Below, piece after piece: positions 5,930 to 13,169 of a DNA stretch of 13,258 nt. Source of the stretch: Candidatus Gerdarchaeota archaeon. GTDB taxonomy: Archaea; Asgardarchaeota; Heimdallarchaeia; JABLTI01. Under the pieces are notes generated by a model, which did no database searches, was not told where the DNA came from, and saw only the letters and a program-made list of their open reading frames with translations. Every line of letters begins with the position of its first letter. The first letter of the stretch is position 1. The DNA lies in contig JAEORJ010000167.1 of assembly GCA_016840945.1 (NCBI GenBank), forward strand, positions 1-13,258, read 5' to 3'. A program made the translations under genes and the position numbers.

Positions 5930-8817
5930 GATTTATTTGTTTCAATGAAAACTATTCCTTCTTGAGGGATATTTTGTAAACAAATGGGACATTTTCCTTG
6001 TGTTTTAACCCATTCTTGCATATGTATTAAATGACCTTGGGCTTCACATAGACTACATTGACCTATATCTTCACCAAATGAAAGTGGTAATTTACATACT
6101 GAACATCGAGGAATGGTTTCCAGACATTCTGGACATTGTGTTGTATCTTTATCTATAGGATAACCACAAGAAAAACAATTTAAAGCCAAGTTTTTGAAAC
6201 TTTGCTGTATTTGACTCATTGCTTGTTGATTGTAGTTATTTCCATCAAACAGTTGTTTCTGAGGTATTACCACAAATTCATCTTCGATATAAAATCGAAT
6301 AGTGGATGGCAATGATAATAACCATATCTCAAGTTCCATTTCATCTTTGAATCTTAATAATTGCATCATTTTATCAAGGCTAAGACGATTATATCTTTCA
6401 ATAATAGTTTTAATTGTATTCATTCTGTAATTTACAAGTTCAGTAATTTCTTTTTGCGTCAATTTTTCTTTCAGGATTTTCTTTTGTTTTTGAGGTTTAG
6501 ATGCTTTGACTTCTTGATTTGATTCTTGTAATTTCTTATGACGATTTTTAATTAAAGAAAATAATCCACCAAAGATTCCTGATATAATTGGTATGATTGT
6601 TGAAATGAGGGTCATCCATAATTCCCACATAAATGGTGTATCATTGGGGTCCAAAGGATCTGTTCCTTTTGAAACTTCTAGACCATCATTAGCCCCATCT
6701 CCATCTGTGTCTGCCAACCATGGATCTGTTAAAAGTGTAGATTCAGCTAAATTACTCAAACCATCTAAGTCATAATCTTGACTTGCATCATCAATAAATG
6801 GATTCAAATTATAAGTAACTTCATACCAATCATTCATACCATCTGAATCTGAATCTTCATCATTAGGATTAGTTAATTCTACATATACTTCTGTATAATC
6901 ACTTAAGGAATCACCATCTGAATCGCTCACTCTTGGATTTGTAAAGAGATAACCTGAACCGTTATGGAAATCATTACTAGGATAGTATATTCCATTAATT
7001 TCAAGATTATCTGAAATTAAATCAAAATCAGAATCATTATTATTGGGATCTGTTAAATAGGTATATATTTCTGTGTAATCTAATAAAGAATCAAAATCGG
7101 TATCATTTGTTGTAGGATCAGATGTTAGATACCCAGATGAATTACTAAAAGTATTACTAGGGATATAAATACCATAATATTCTAATCCATCATTTATGCC
7201 ATCAAAATCAGTATCAGGATTATACTTGTCGGTTCCAATTAAATCTTCTAATTCATTTGGTATACCATCTAAATCAATATCTACTGGTGGTGGTCCAGGG
7301 AAATCTAGGGGATCTAAAGGATTGGTGCCAACAGCTATTTCAATATTATCATCATAAAAATCTCCATCTGTATCTGCTAAGTGCATATTAGTACCAAATA
7401 GATAAAGTTCTTGACCGTCCAATAAAGTATCTGAATCAGAATCAGCTATTAATGGATTAGAGTTATAATAAGTCAGCTCACTTACATCATCCAAGTAATC
7501 AGAATCACTATCCAAATTACCAGTGTTCATATTAGAACCTCTTTCAGTATACCATTGTTGATTACTGGATGAACTAACCCCAGTTAATTCTAAACAATAA
7601 AGATAATCATCATTTGAACCAAAAATAACCTCTATAACATTATCATTATCAATATCAACTAAAGCAGCGGTACTCCGTATATCATCAGAGGTTGTATATG
7701 ACCATAAATAATCACCTGTAGCATTAACACAATGAAGTTTATTATCTGTTGAACCAATGAAAACTTCCATTTTTCCATCATTGTCTATATCTGCAACCGA
7801 AGGATTTGTAGAACCTATAGGACCACCTGTTGCATAAGTCCATTCAATTACGCCTGTATGTTTAAAACAATAAAGATTAGAATCTTGGTTTCCTATTAAG
7901 ATTTCTAATTCATCATCAGCATCTATATCAGCAATAACAGGACTTGAATCAAAATATCCAGTGGAAGTGTAATCCCATTTATACGTTCCATCATGCTCTA
8001 TACAGAATATTTCACTAGGTTGAGTATCATAATGCCTACCACCGAAAACAATTTCCAAATAGTTATCATTATCTAAATCAGCAACAGCAGGCTCATTCCA
8101 GAATTCCATATCAGTAGTATAATCCCAAATCTTCTCACCATTAGAATTTAAACAATAAATTTTATGCTCATCAACTGATCCAAAAATAATCTCTAAACTT
8201 CCATCAACATTAATATCAGCAATAACCGGTGATGAAATTACATTACCTATCGTATCAAATTCCCATTTTATTGTTCCATTATGATTGAAGCAGTACATTT
8301 TACCAGGCACATCCATATACCGCCCAACCACAATATCTAAAAAATTATCACCATCTAAATCAGCTATAGCTGCAGTAGATTGTGATCTATAAGCACCTGT
8401 AATATTCCAATTTTGTACTTTATTTGGTGTAATACAGTAAAAATAACCACCAGTGGATTCAAAGAAAATTTCTTGTGTACCATCTCTATTCAAATCAGCT
8501 GCAGCTGCACTAGCAATTACTCCATATTCACCAATATCTGTATCAAAATCCCAACGTTTGGTTCCATTAATATTTATACAATGCAATTGATTCCCATAAG
8601 AACCTACTATTATTTCTAATTCACCATCATAATTTATATCAGTAATAAGTGGTGAAGATCTTACATCACCAGCTAATTGAATTGACCAACCTAGAGATAC
8701 ACCAATAGATTTTGAGATAACTTCTTGCTTTATAGTATTTGATATACCAACAACATAGAAAGCTGAATTTAAGCCTATTAAAATTAAAGAGAGTAGAATT
8801 ATTCTTTTAAAATTCAT
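5917..8817 (-). CDS. Type I membrane protein: eight-bladed VCBS/FG-GAP-like propeller, calcium-repeat stalk, cytosolic winged-helix-like region, zinc ribbon and RING-like finger
   Basis: Residues 1-25 form a signal peptide. Residues about 48-412 contain eight blades with D-x-[ND]-x-D-G/N-x-x-E calcium loops (for example DINYDGELE and DIDNDGKME), each ending in a W-x-[FY] type strand (VCBS/FG-GAP and PQQ-like style). Residues 435-722 are thrombospondin type-3-like Asp repeats (DTDGDGANDGLE and others), forming a long stalk. Residues 734-756 are one membrane helix followed by KNRHKK, so the C-terminus is inside. Residues about 785-855 look like a winged-helix/PCI-type fold (RLSLDKMMQLL, then an FYIEDEFVVIP wing). 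C881, C884, C895 and C898 make a zinc ribbon. C905, C908, C921, C924, H929, H932, C943 and C946 make a RING-like cross-brace with W935 and CPIC. The start is supported by GAGG seven bases before the ATG. An outer sensor coupled to an inner adaptor or E3-like module is an inference; the finger could simply be structural. Confidence 0.93.
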   Translation of the reverse strand: MNFKRIILLSLILIGLNSAFYVVGISNTIKQEVISKSIGVSLGWSIQLAGDVRSSPLITDINYDGELEIIVGSYGNQLHCININGTKRWDFDTDIGEYGVIASAAAADLNRDGTQEIFFESTGGYFYCITPNKVQNWNITGAYRSQSTAAIADLDGDNFLDIVVGRYMDVPGKMYCFNHNGTIKWEFDTIGNVISSPVIADINVDGSLEIIFGSVDEHKIYCLNSNGEKIWDYTTDMEFWNEPAVADLDNDNYLEIVFGGRHYDTQPSEIFCIEHDGTYKWDYTSTGYFDSSPVIADIDADDELEILIGNQDSNLYCFKHTGVIEWTYATGGPIGSTNPSVADIDNDGKMEVFIGSTDNKLHCVNATGDYLWSYTTSDDIRSTAALVDIDNDNVIEVIFGSNDDYLYCLELTGVSSSSNQQWYTERGSNMNTGNLDSDSDYLDDVSELTYYNSNPLIADSDSDTLLDGQELYLFGTNMHLADTDGDFYDDNIEIAVGTNPLDPLDFPGPPPVDIDLDGIPNELEDLIGTDKYNPDTDFDGINDGLEYYGIYIPSNTFSNSSGYLTSDPTTNDTDFDSLLDYTEIYTYLTDPNNNDSDFDLISDNLEINGIYYPSNDFHNGSGYLFTNPRVSDSDGDSLSDYTEVYVELTNPNDEDSDSDGMNDWYEVTYNLNPFIDDASQDYDLDGLSNLAESTLLTDPWLADTDGDGANDGLEVSKGTDPLDPNDTPFMWELWMTLISTIIPIISGIFGGLFSLIKNRHKKLQESNQEVKASKPQKQKKILKEKLTQKEITELVNYRMNTIKTIIERYNRLSLDKMMQLLRFKDEMELEIWLLSLPSTIRFYIEDEFVVIPQKQLFDGNNYNQQAMSQIQQSFKNLALNCFSCGYPIDKDTTQCPECLETIPRCSVCKLPLSFGEDIGQCSLCEAQGHLIHMQEWVKTQGKCPICLQNIPQEGIVFIETNKSKKK
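6814..7173 (-). repeat. Internal tandem duplication of 60 residues in the calcium-repeat stalk
   Basis: Residues 549-608 and 609-668 of the zinc-finger propeller protein align without gaps at a period of exactly 60 residues (180 bases). Shared landmarks are GIY-PSN-F-N-SGYL followed by a proline-ending strand, two Asp-rich calcium loops and a YTE-Y/LT-PN segment. The DNA copies have clearly diverged, so this is an old duplication that lengthened the stalk. Confidence 0.8.
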
Positions 8818-8822
8818 TTAAA

Positions 8823-8890
8823 CCCCTCATCCTGTAATGAGTTCATATTCTCATTTTTACTAGTAAAATTTCTTCAATCTCTTTTAAATA
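8823..8890 (-). promoter_or_regulatory. Promoter and ribosome-binding site of the zinc-finger propeller gene
   Basis: On the minus strand tatttaaaag (complement of 8881-8890) is a good archaeal TATA-like box about 69 bases before the ATG at 8817, giving a leader of roughly 40 bases. GAGGGG (complement of 8823-8828) stands five to ten bases before the ATG and can serve as a Shine-Dalgarno site. Having its own promoter suggests the gene is not solely dependent on transcription from the gene upstream of it. Confidence 0.5.
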
Positions 8891-8900
8891 CTTTTTCAAC

Positions 8901-8934
8901 AAAAAAAACTTAATTTTATTAAAAAAAAGAAAAA
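8901..8934 (-). terminator. Oligo-T tracts downstream of the PQQ-like propeller gene
   Basis: Reading the minus strand past the TGA at 8946-8948 there are T5 (complement of 8930-8934), T8 (8921-8928) and a further T8 (8901-8908). No convincing hairpin accompanies them. Oligo-T tracts suffice for archaeal termination, so this region probably separates the gene from the next one on the same strand. Confidence 0.5.
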
Positions 8935-8945
8935 TCTATTATCAA

Positions 8946-11576
8946 TCAATTTATTGTCAATATTTGACTGATAATAGGATAGGTATCAACCATGAAATAA
9001 ACTTTGATATCTCCTTTAACGAGTTCATCTTTAAAGGTTAAAGATACACCAGTAATGGTGTTATACTCATCATAGTTAATTTTTGTATTGGCTGAATAAT
9101 AAAGAGGTAATGGATTGCCTTGAGCATCGACTAAGAGCAAACTGTAAACATGTTCTCCATATTTGAGAGAACTCCCCTCGAGAATTACTTGTACGTTAGT
9201 TGAACTATAAGTGAAATCAGGTATACCAATTCCAGTAGGAATATCTGCCAAACCATCCTCAAATTTATTAACAAGAATCCCACCTGAAACTAACATTTCT
9301 CCTGTTTTGAAATCACTCATACCCATCAATTTCAATCCTGTGCCATAAAAGGCTATTTCATCAGCATTTACAACACCAATCAATGGAGAAGGATTAACAA
9401 ATGATTCATCTGTTTGATTATAAATTGTTGAAATTCGATAGAAATTGAAAGGCATATCCCAAGCACCGATGAAATTTATCTTAAATCCATCATAATTTCG
9501 AAAAGTTAGTAATCCATTGTCATACTCGAGTATGATAGGATATCTTTCTCGAAGCTCTGGATTGATCGATGTTCCATTCTCAGAATACTTGCCAGGGATT
9601 ACCCAAAGCAACATAGTGTTTCCTGATGCTTCTACCACTCCACCAATATAATGCAGTGAATCAAAGCCTATCTGGTTATAGGATGGTAGCATACTAGGAA
9701 ATGGGACAGCAGGACGTATGAACTCAAAAACAGACGAATTTCCTGCATGAGTATTTGGTGCTTGGAAAGGATTTAATGATAATGGCAAATCCTTTACTTG
9801 AAAAGTGAAGGTAGTATCTAAATCACCAGTGATTTTTCCCCAAAAGAATTTTAGTCCTATACGACTCATATCACTTCTATATTTCCCTGTTACATTTATT
9901 GTTATAGAGTTCTCAGTAGCATTACACCAAGTTTCTTGAGGAACGATCGTTAAAAATCGACGATTACCAGCAACAAAATCAGAATGATTAGCTTTCCCCG
10001 ATACTTCAACATGTAAACTATCTTTATCTATTTCTGTTAAAACATTATCACCATCTTTTCGAACAAATAAAGATAAAGTAATAGGTTGGTTACGATAGAT
10101 AGTTGTAGGTGATGTGTGATACAATGCACCAAAGGGGGCTGAATATAATAAAAAGACTCCATTATCAGGTAGTGCTTCATTTGGTCCTAATGTTGTACGG
10201 GGATCTGCTTGACCAGTTGGTGTTAAAGGATAATCATAAGGTACATAAAAGATTTCACCACTTTCACCAGCAATATAAATTCCTTCTTTTCCTAAACCGG
10301 GTGAACCGTTCAAATCATTACGTTCTTGAGTTATTAATTGGTAAGCCCAGCGTAGTGTCCCATCAGGATTAATAGCGAATAATTTTCCTTCACCTGAACC
10401 AACATAAATTACATCATTACCATCAATTGCTGGTGAAGAACGTATGGGTTCAAAAGTATCAAATTTCCATAGAATTTGCCCATTTTCATGGTTAATAGCA
10501 TAAACAGTACCATCAGCAGAAGGTTGAATAATGGTTCCATCGGATAATTGTCCCGGACTACTATATATATGATCATACATTCCCACTTTCCAAAGGAGCT
10601 TACCATTTCTCTGAGTGTAGGCTCGAAGGATTCCATCATAACTACCAACAATAACTGCACCATTTATTTTTGTAGAAGTTAATAATGGAGAAGCAGCAAT
10701 TGAACCCAATCCTCCTGTAGTCCATAATTTCTTGCTGGTAAGTGAATCGTAGCAAAACAGAGTTTTGAGAGCAAAATTTGTTGTGCCAAAGAATAAACGA
10801 TTGGTAATAGGATTAACAGCGGGGAGAGACCAAATCATTTCATTACCAAAATAAACTTGTTGCCTTTCACCAGTCGTGCGATTTAATGCATATAATATTT
10901 GATTATCATTAGGAGCTAAAATCGTTCCATCTGGAAGCATTGCTATGTTTCCCTCAAACCAATTAACATTATTAAGTTCTAAACCAAATTCCTCTTCAGC
11001 TTCCTCCACAGTATGAGCTTTAAACTTCCAAAGAATTGCTCCTGTATCTTTATCCACACAATAAACATGAGTATCACCAGAACCAAAAATCACTCGACCT
11101 TCATCATCTAAGAGGGCGGAAGAATCGATAATCTCATCTGTTTCAATGGTCCATTTAACAGTACAGTTTTTATATAAAGCATAAAAGATTTGATCAGCAG
11201 AACCCAGGTAAACTGTTCCTTCAGCATCTATAACTGGTGAACTGAAGATTCCCTTCCCAGTTTGGAAAGACCATGGAGTAGCTAACGGATCGACAATCGG
11301 GTCAACCGTGGATCGTCCATTCCCTAGAACATTACCTCGGAATTTTGGCCAGGGACTTTCTGAATCAAGTGGAGCATAATAAGCATAGGTTGTTGTTTCA
11401 GATGTTAAATCAACATCAGGTGATAAATCATATTTACCAAAGGGAACGTATAATCCCATTAAAATTACACTTGTTATTTCTGCAATAAGAAGGAAGGTTA
11501 AGCCAGTTAATCTTCGTCTTCGCTTTCTTTTTACTTTTCTTAATGCCTTTCTTTCAAGATCCACTTTTTTAACCAT
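8946..11576 (-). CDS. Signal-anchored extracellular PQQ-like (BamB-type) eight-bladed propeller with C-terminal beta-sandwich domains
   Basis: A basic N-terminal tail (RKVKRKRRRR, residues 13-22) precedes a single hydrophobic helix at about 24-46, giving an N-in/C-out signal anchor. Residues about 75-450 form a PQQ-like propeller opening with WPKFRGN. Eight blades can be counted, carrying turns such as DKDTGAILWKF, NHENGQILWKF and NPDGTLRW with SSP starts to the next blade. An acidic insert (EEAEEEFGLE, 191-200) lies between blades two and three. There are no residues typical of quinoprotein dehydrogenases, so this looks like a binding scaffold rather than an enzyme. Residues about 485-605 and 790-876 look like Ig-type beta-sandwiches. 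The stretch between them (about 610-785) is an aromatic-rich beta domain I cannot assign. The protein lies head-to-head with the small LVIVD propeller gene. No clear Shine-Dalgarno site precedes the ATG. Confidence 0.92.
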   Translation of the reverse strand: MVKKVDLERKALRKVKRKRRRRLTGLTFLLIAEITSVILMGLYVPFGKYDLSPDVDLTSETTTYAYYAPLDSESPWPKFRGNVLGNGRSTVDPIVDPLATPWSFQTGKGIFSSPVIDAEGTVYLGSADQIFYALYKNCTVKWTIETDEIIDSSALLDDEGRVIFGSGDTHVYCVDKDTGAILWKFKAHTVEEAEEEFGLELNNVNWFEGNIAMLPDGTILAPNDNQILYALNRTTGERQQVYFGNEMIWSLPAVNPITNRLFFGTTNFALKTLFCYDSLTSKKLWTTGGLGSIAASPLLTSTKINGAVIVGSYDGILRAYTQRNGKLLWKVGMYDHIYSSPGQLSDGTIIQPSADGTVYAINHENGQILWKFDTFEPIRSSPAIDGNDVIYVGSGEGKLFAINPDGTLRWAYQLITQERNDLNGSPGLGKEGIYIAGESGEIFYVPYDYPLTPTGQADPRTTLGPNEALPDNGVFLLYSAPFGALYHTSPTTIYRNQPITLSLFVRKDGDNVLTEIDKDSLHVEVSGKANHSDFVAGNRRFLTIVPQETWCNATENSITINVTGKYRSDMSRIGLKFFWGKITGDLDTTFTFQVKDLPLSLNPFQAPNTHAGNSSVFEFIRPAVPFPSMLPSYNQIGFDSLHYIGGVVEASGNTMLLWVIPGKYSENGTSINPELRERYPIILEYDNGLLTFRNYDGFKINFIGAWDMPFNFYRISTIYNQTDESFVNPSPLIGVVNADEIAFYGTGLKLMGMSDFKTGEMLVSGGILVNKFEDGLADIPTGIGIPDFTYSSTNVQVILEGSSLKYGEHVYSLLLVDAQGNPLPLYYSANTKINYDEYNTITGVSLTFKDELVKGDIKVYFMVDTYPIISQILTIN

Positions 11577-11744
11577 GCTAGATCAACTCTAATATTAACA
11601 TAAAATCAGATTCTTTCAAATGAAATGCTATTAATCTCTACCCTACATAGTTTTTTTGCTAAAAAGCTTTTTGACGTTATAATCTTAATAAAAAAAAGAA
11701 ATAGAAAAGGAAGATTTGATTTATTGAGAAAAAAATTAAAATAT
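11577..11744. promoter_or_regulatory. Divergent upstream region between the two propeller genes
   Basis: This AT-rich stretch must hold the promoters of both the gene starting at 11576 (-) and the one at 11789 (+). Visible elements are the symmetric aaaaagcttttt (11661-11672) and TATA-like candidates ttataatctt (11677-11686) and aaaatatt near 11738-11745 for the plus strand. For the minus strand there is only a weak ttaatatta (complement of 11591-11599). I cannot choose between them. Confidence 0.35.
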
Positions 11745-11806
11745 TAATTTCACCTAAGTGGAATTACGAATGATTAGGAGGGATGTAATTGAAAATTAAT
11801 CATTCG
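11745..11806 (+). promoter_or_regulatory. Structured leader: two abutting hairpins, the second enclosing the Shine-Dalgarno site and start codon
   Basis: Hairpin one pairs 11745-11753 with 11758-11766 (nine pairs including one G-U, loop ctaa). Hairpin two begins at the next base and pairs cgaatgatta (11767-11776) perfectly with taatcattcg (11797-11806). Its loop and base hold aggagg (11776-11781), an ATG-TAA start-stop (11783-11788) and the TTG start (11789). The two stems could stack end to end. The pairing is seen in sequence; a role in controlling translation is inferred. Confidence 0.5.
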
Positions 11807-12790
11807 AAAAAAATTGTAAAAGGAATAGCACTAATTCTTCTTGTTGGTGGTTTTCTCGTTTCATATAATTATTCATTTTCTAATGCGAAACAGATAGATA
11901 AGAAAATTGTTTTGACTCACTTAGCTAGCTACGATACATATGATCGTGCTATGGGTGTTTTTGTAAAAAATGGAATTGCATATATTGCTGATCAACATCA
12001 AGATTTACATATAGTAAATGTTAGTGATCCCTATAATCCAACCTTCCTTGCACAAGGTAATTTCATCAGTTCTACTAGATCTGGTGTTTTTGTTCGTGAT
12101 AATTATTGTTTTGTTTCCGGATGGAACAATAGATTACCAATTTTTGATGTTACTGATCCAACACATCCAGTACTTGTTTATTCACTATATAGTTTCAATG
12201 ATGCATGTGACTTTATTATTAGGGATGATTTAATCTATATTGCTGATTTTATTCATGGTATGTACATTTACAATATTAGTCAACCTACATCACCTACTTT
12301 TGTAGGAAGCTACAGCGGAGGTTATCAGACAACAGACATAGTCCTTCGAGGAAATTATGCATATCTAGCATCACTTGATGGTGTAGTAATATTAGATATT
12401 TCTAGTCCAACTAATCCTAGCTTTGTTAGTTTGTATAGTACTCCAAGTCGTGTTGATGGATTAGTTATACAAGGAAAATATCTCTACATAGCAGCTGGTA
12501 CACAAGGATTCATGATTTTAGATATCACAGGTCACAGCACTCCTACTCTTGTTAGTAGTTGCTCACTACCAGGATTCGCTACTCGAGTAGAATTAAGAAA
12601 CAATTATGCTTTTGTTTGTTGTTATTCAGGTGGTTTACATATTATAAACATAAAAGATGAAACGAATCCAATTATAGTCGACCAATTAACACAATATCTA
12701 GATGTAAGTAATATCTTTTTCAAAGGCAGATTTGCATATGTTACAAACGGTATTTATGGTCTGGAAATTTTTAGTATTTCCAATAATTAA
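11789..12790 (+). CDS. Secreted seven-bladed LVIVD beta-propeller protein
   Basis: The start is TTG. AGGAGG at 11776-11781 lies seven bases upstream, ideal spacing, while the in-frame ATG at 11783 is followed at once by TAA and cannot make the protein. Residues about 8-31 are a signal peptide (KKIVKGIALILLVGGFLVSY). Almost all of the rest is one propeller: seven LVIVD repeats with cores such as IAYIAD, LIYIAD, YAYLAS, LYIAAG and FAYVTN, and turns of the NVSDPYNPTF or DISSPTNPSF type. The opening strand LTHLASY probably closes the ring with the last blade. There is no membrane anchor apart from the signal sequence and no C-terminal tail, so it is probably released or held by partners. It is a compact version of the double propeller in the 1359-residue protein and may share its kind of ligand. 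Such repeats are common in archaeal and bacterial surface proteins, without a defined activity. Confidence 0.92.
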   Translation: MKINHSKKIVKGIALILLVGGFLVSYNYSFSNAKQIDKKIVLTHLASYDTYDRAMGVFVKNGIAYIADQHQDLHIVNVSDPYNPTFLAQGNFISSTRSGVFVRDNYCFVSGWNNRLPIFDVTDPTHPVLVYSLYSFNDACDFIIRDDLIYIADFIHGMYIYNISQPTSPTFVGSYSGGYQTTDIVLRGNYAYLASLDGVVILDISSPTNPSFVSLYSTPSRVDGLVIQGKYLYIAAGTQGFMILDITGHSTPTLVSSCSLPGFATRVELRNNYAFVCCYSGGLHIINIKDETNPIIVDQLTQYLDVSNIFFKGRFAYVTNGIYGLEIFSISNN

Positions 12791-12831
12791 TGCTAAACTC
12801 ACAAAAGGAATTAGTTAATTATTCAAAAAAT

Positions 12832-12867
12832 GAAAAGTCTTGGAATAATTTTATTTCAAGATTTTTC
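12832..12867 (+). terminator. Long hairpin terminator after the LVIVD propeller gene
   Basis: Bases 12832-12848 pair with 12851-12867 over 17 positions, two of them G-U, around a minimal tt centre (realistically 16 pairs with a four-base loop). The hairpin lies about 40 bases after the stop codon. T-rich sequence (tcttttaattta) follows on the plus strand. Confidence 0.65.
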
Positions 12868-13126
12868 TCTTTTAATTTAATTTATTATAAATTTTATTAA
12901 ACTAAATACTATTCAATTTTTATTTATCACTTTTAGATTACATTTAATATTTCCAAGTTATTGTTTCCTCTTGAACTATTGGATTTTTAGAATATTGCTT
13001 TGAAAAGATTTTTTACCTAACTTTACGATAAACTATCAAGCTATAGATTAGATTAATTTAATGATAATTTACATATTCTAATATCAATCAATTTATAAGA
13101 TGCTATTTTTCGTGAAAGAACATAAG
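12868..13126. other. AT-rich intergenic stretch without recognisable content
   Basis: I see no coding frame of useful length, RNA gene or repeat array here. It is strongly AT-rich and separates the surface-protein cluster from the flavodoxin-like gene. Confidence 0.6.
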
Positions 13127-13134
13127 TTATATAA
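13127..13134 (+). promoter_or_regulatory. Candidate TATA box of the flavodoxin-like gene
   Basis: The sequence ttatataa is centred about 40 bases before the ATG at 13170. With usual archaeal spacing, transcription would start near 13155 and leave a leader of about 15 bases. A weak aagg (13158-13161) lies eight bases before the start codon. Confidence 0.5.
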
Positions 13135-13169
13135 TTAGGAATATAATTAAATAAAACAAGGTTCCTTTT

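Noticed and set aside
6640..7500. Regular repeats on the DNA level considered as a CRISPR-like or tandem satellite array
   Set aside because: The periodicity comes from the protein-level calcium repeats; there are no identical DNA repeats with unique spacers and the frame is open throughout.
8413..8619. Plus-strand frame opposite the VCBS-like propeller
   Set aside because: Shadow of the repeated blades on the other strand; its regular Ile/Thr/Ser pattern follows the repeat period.
5917..8817. Quinoprotein dehydrogenase or integrin-like enzyme assignment for the propeller proteins
   Set aside because: PQQ-like and FG-GAP-like repeats are present, but no catalytic residues, heme motif or integrin stalk domains are visible, so only a structural description is justified.
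10109..10663. Plus-strand frame (10109-10372) and alternative minus-strand frame (10409-10663) inside the PQQ-like propeller gene
   Set aside because: Both overlap conserved propeller blades in the main frame and show no signal, motif or ribosome site of their own.
11671..11683. Bacterial-type -35/-10 promoter (ttgacg, then tataat)
   Set aside because: The two elements are not separated by the required 16-18 bases, and other features of the window suggest an archaeon, where ttataat is better read as a TATA-like box.
12791..13126. Possible small RNA or tRNA in the largest intergenic gap
   Set aside because: Apart from the terminator hairpin there is no cloverleaf, GC-rich stem set or conserved RNA motif; the sequence is uniformly AT-rich.
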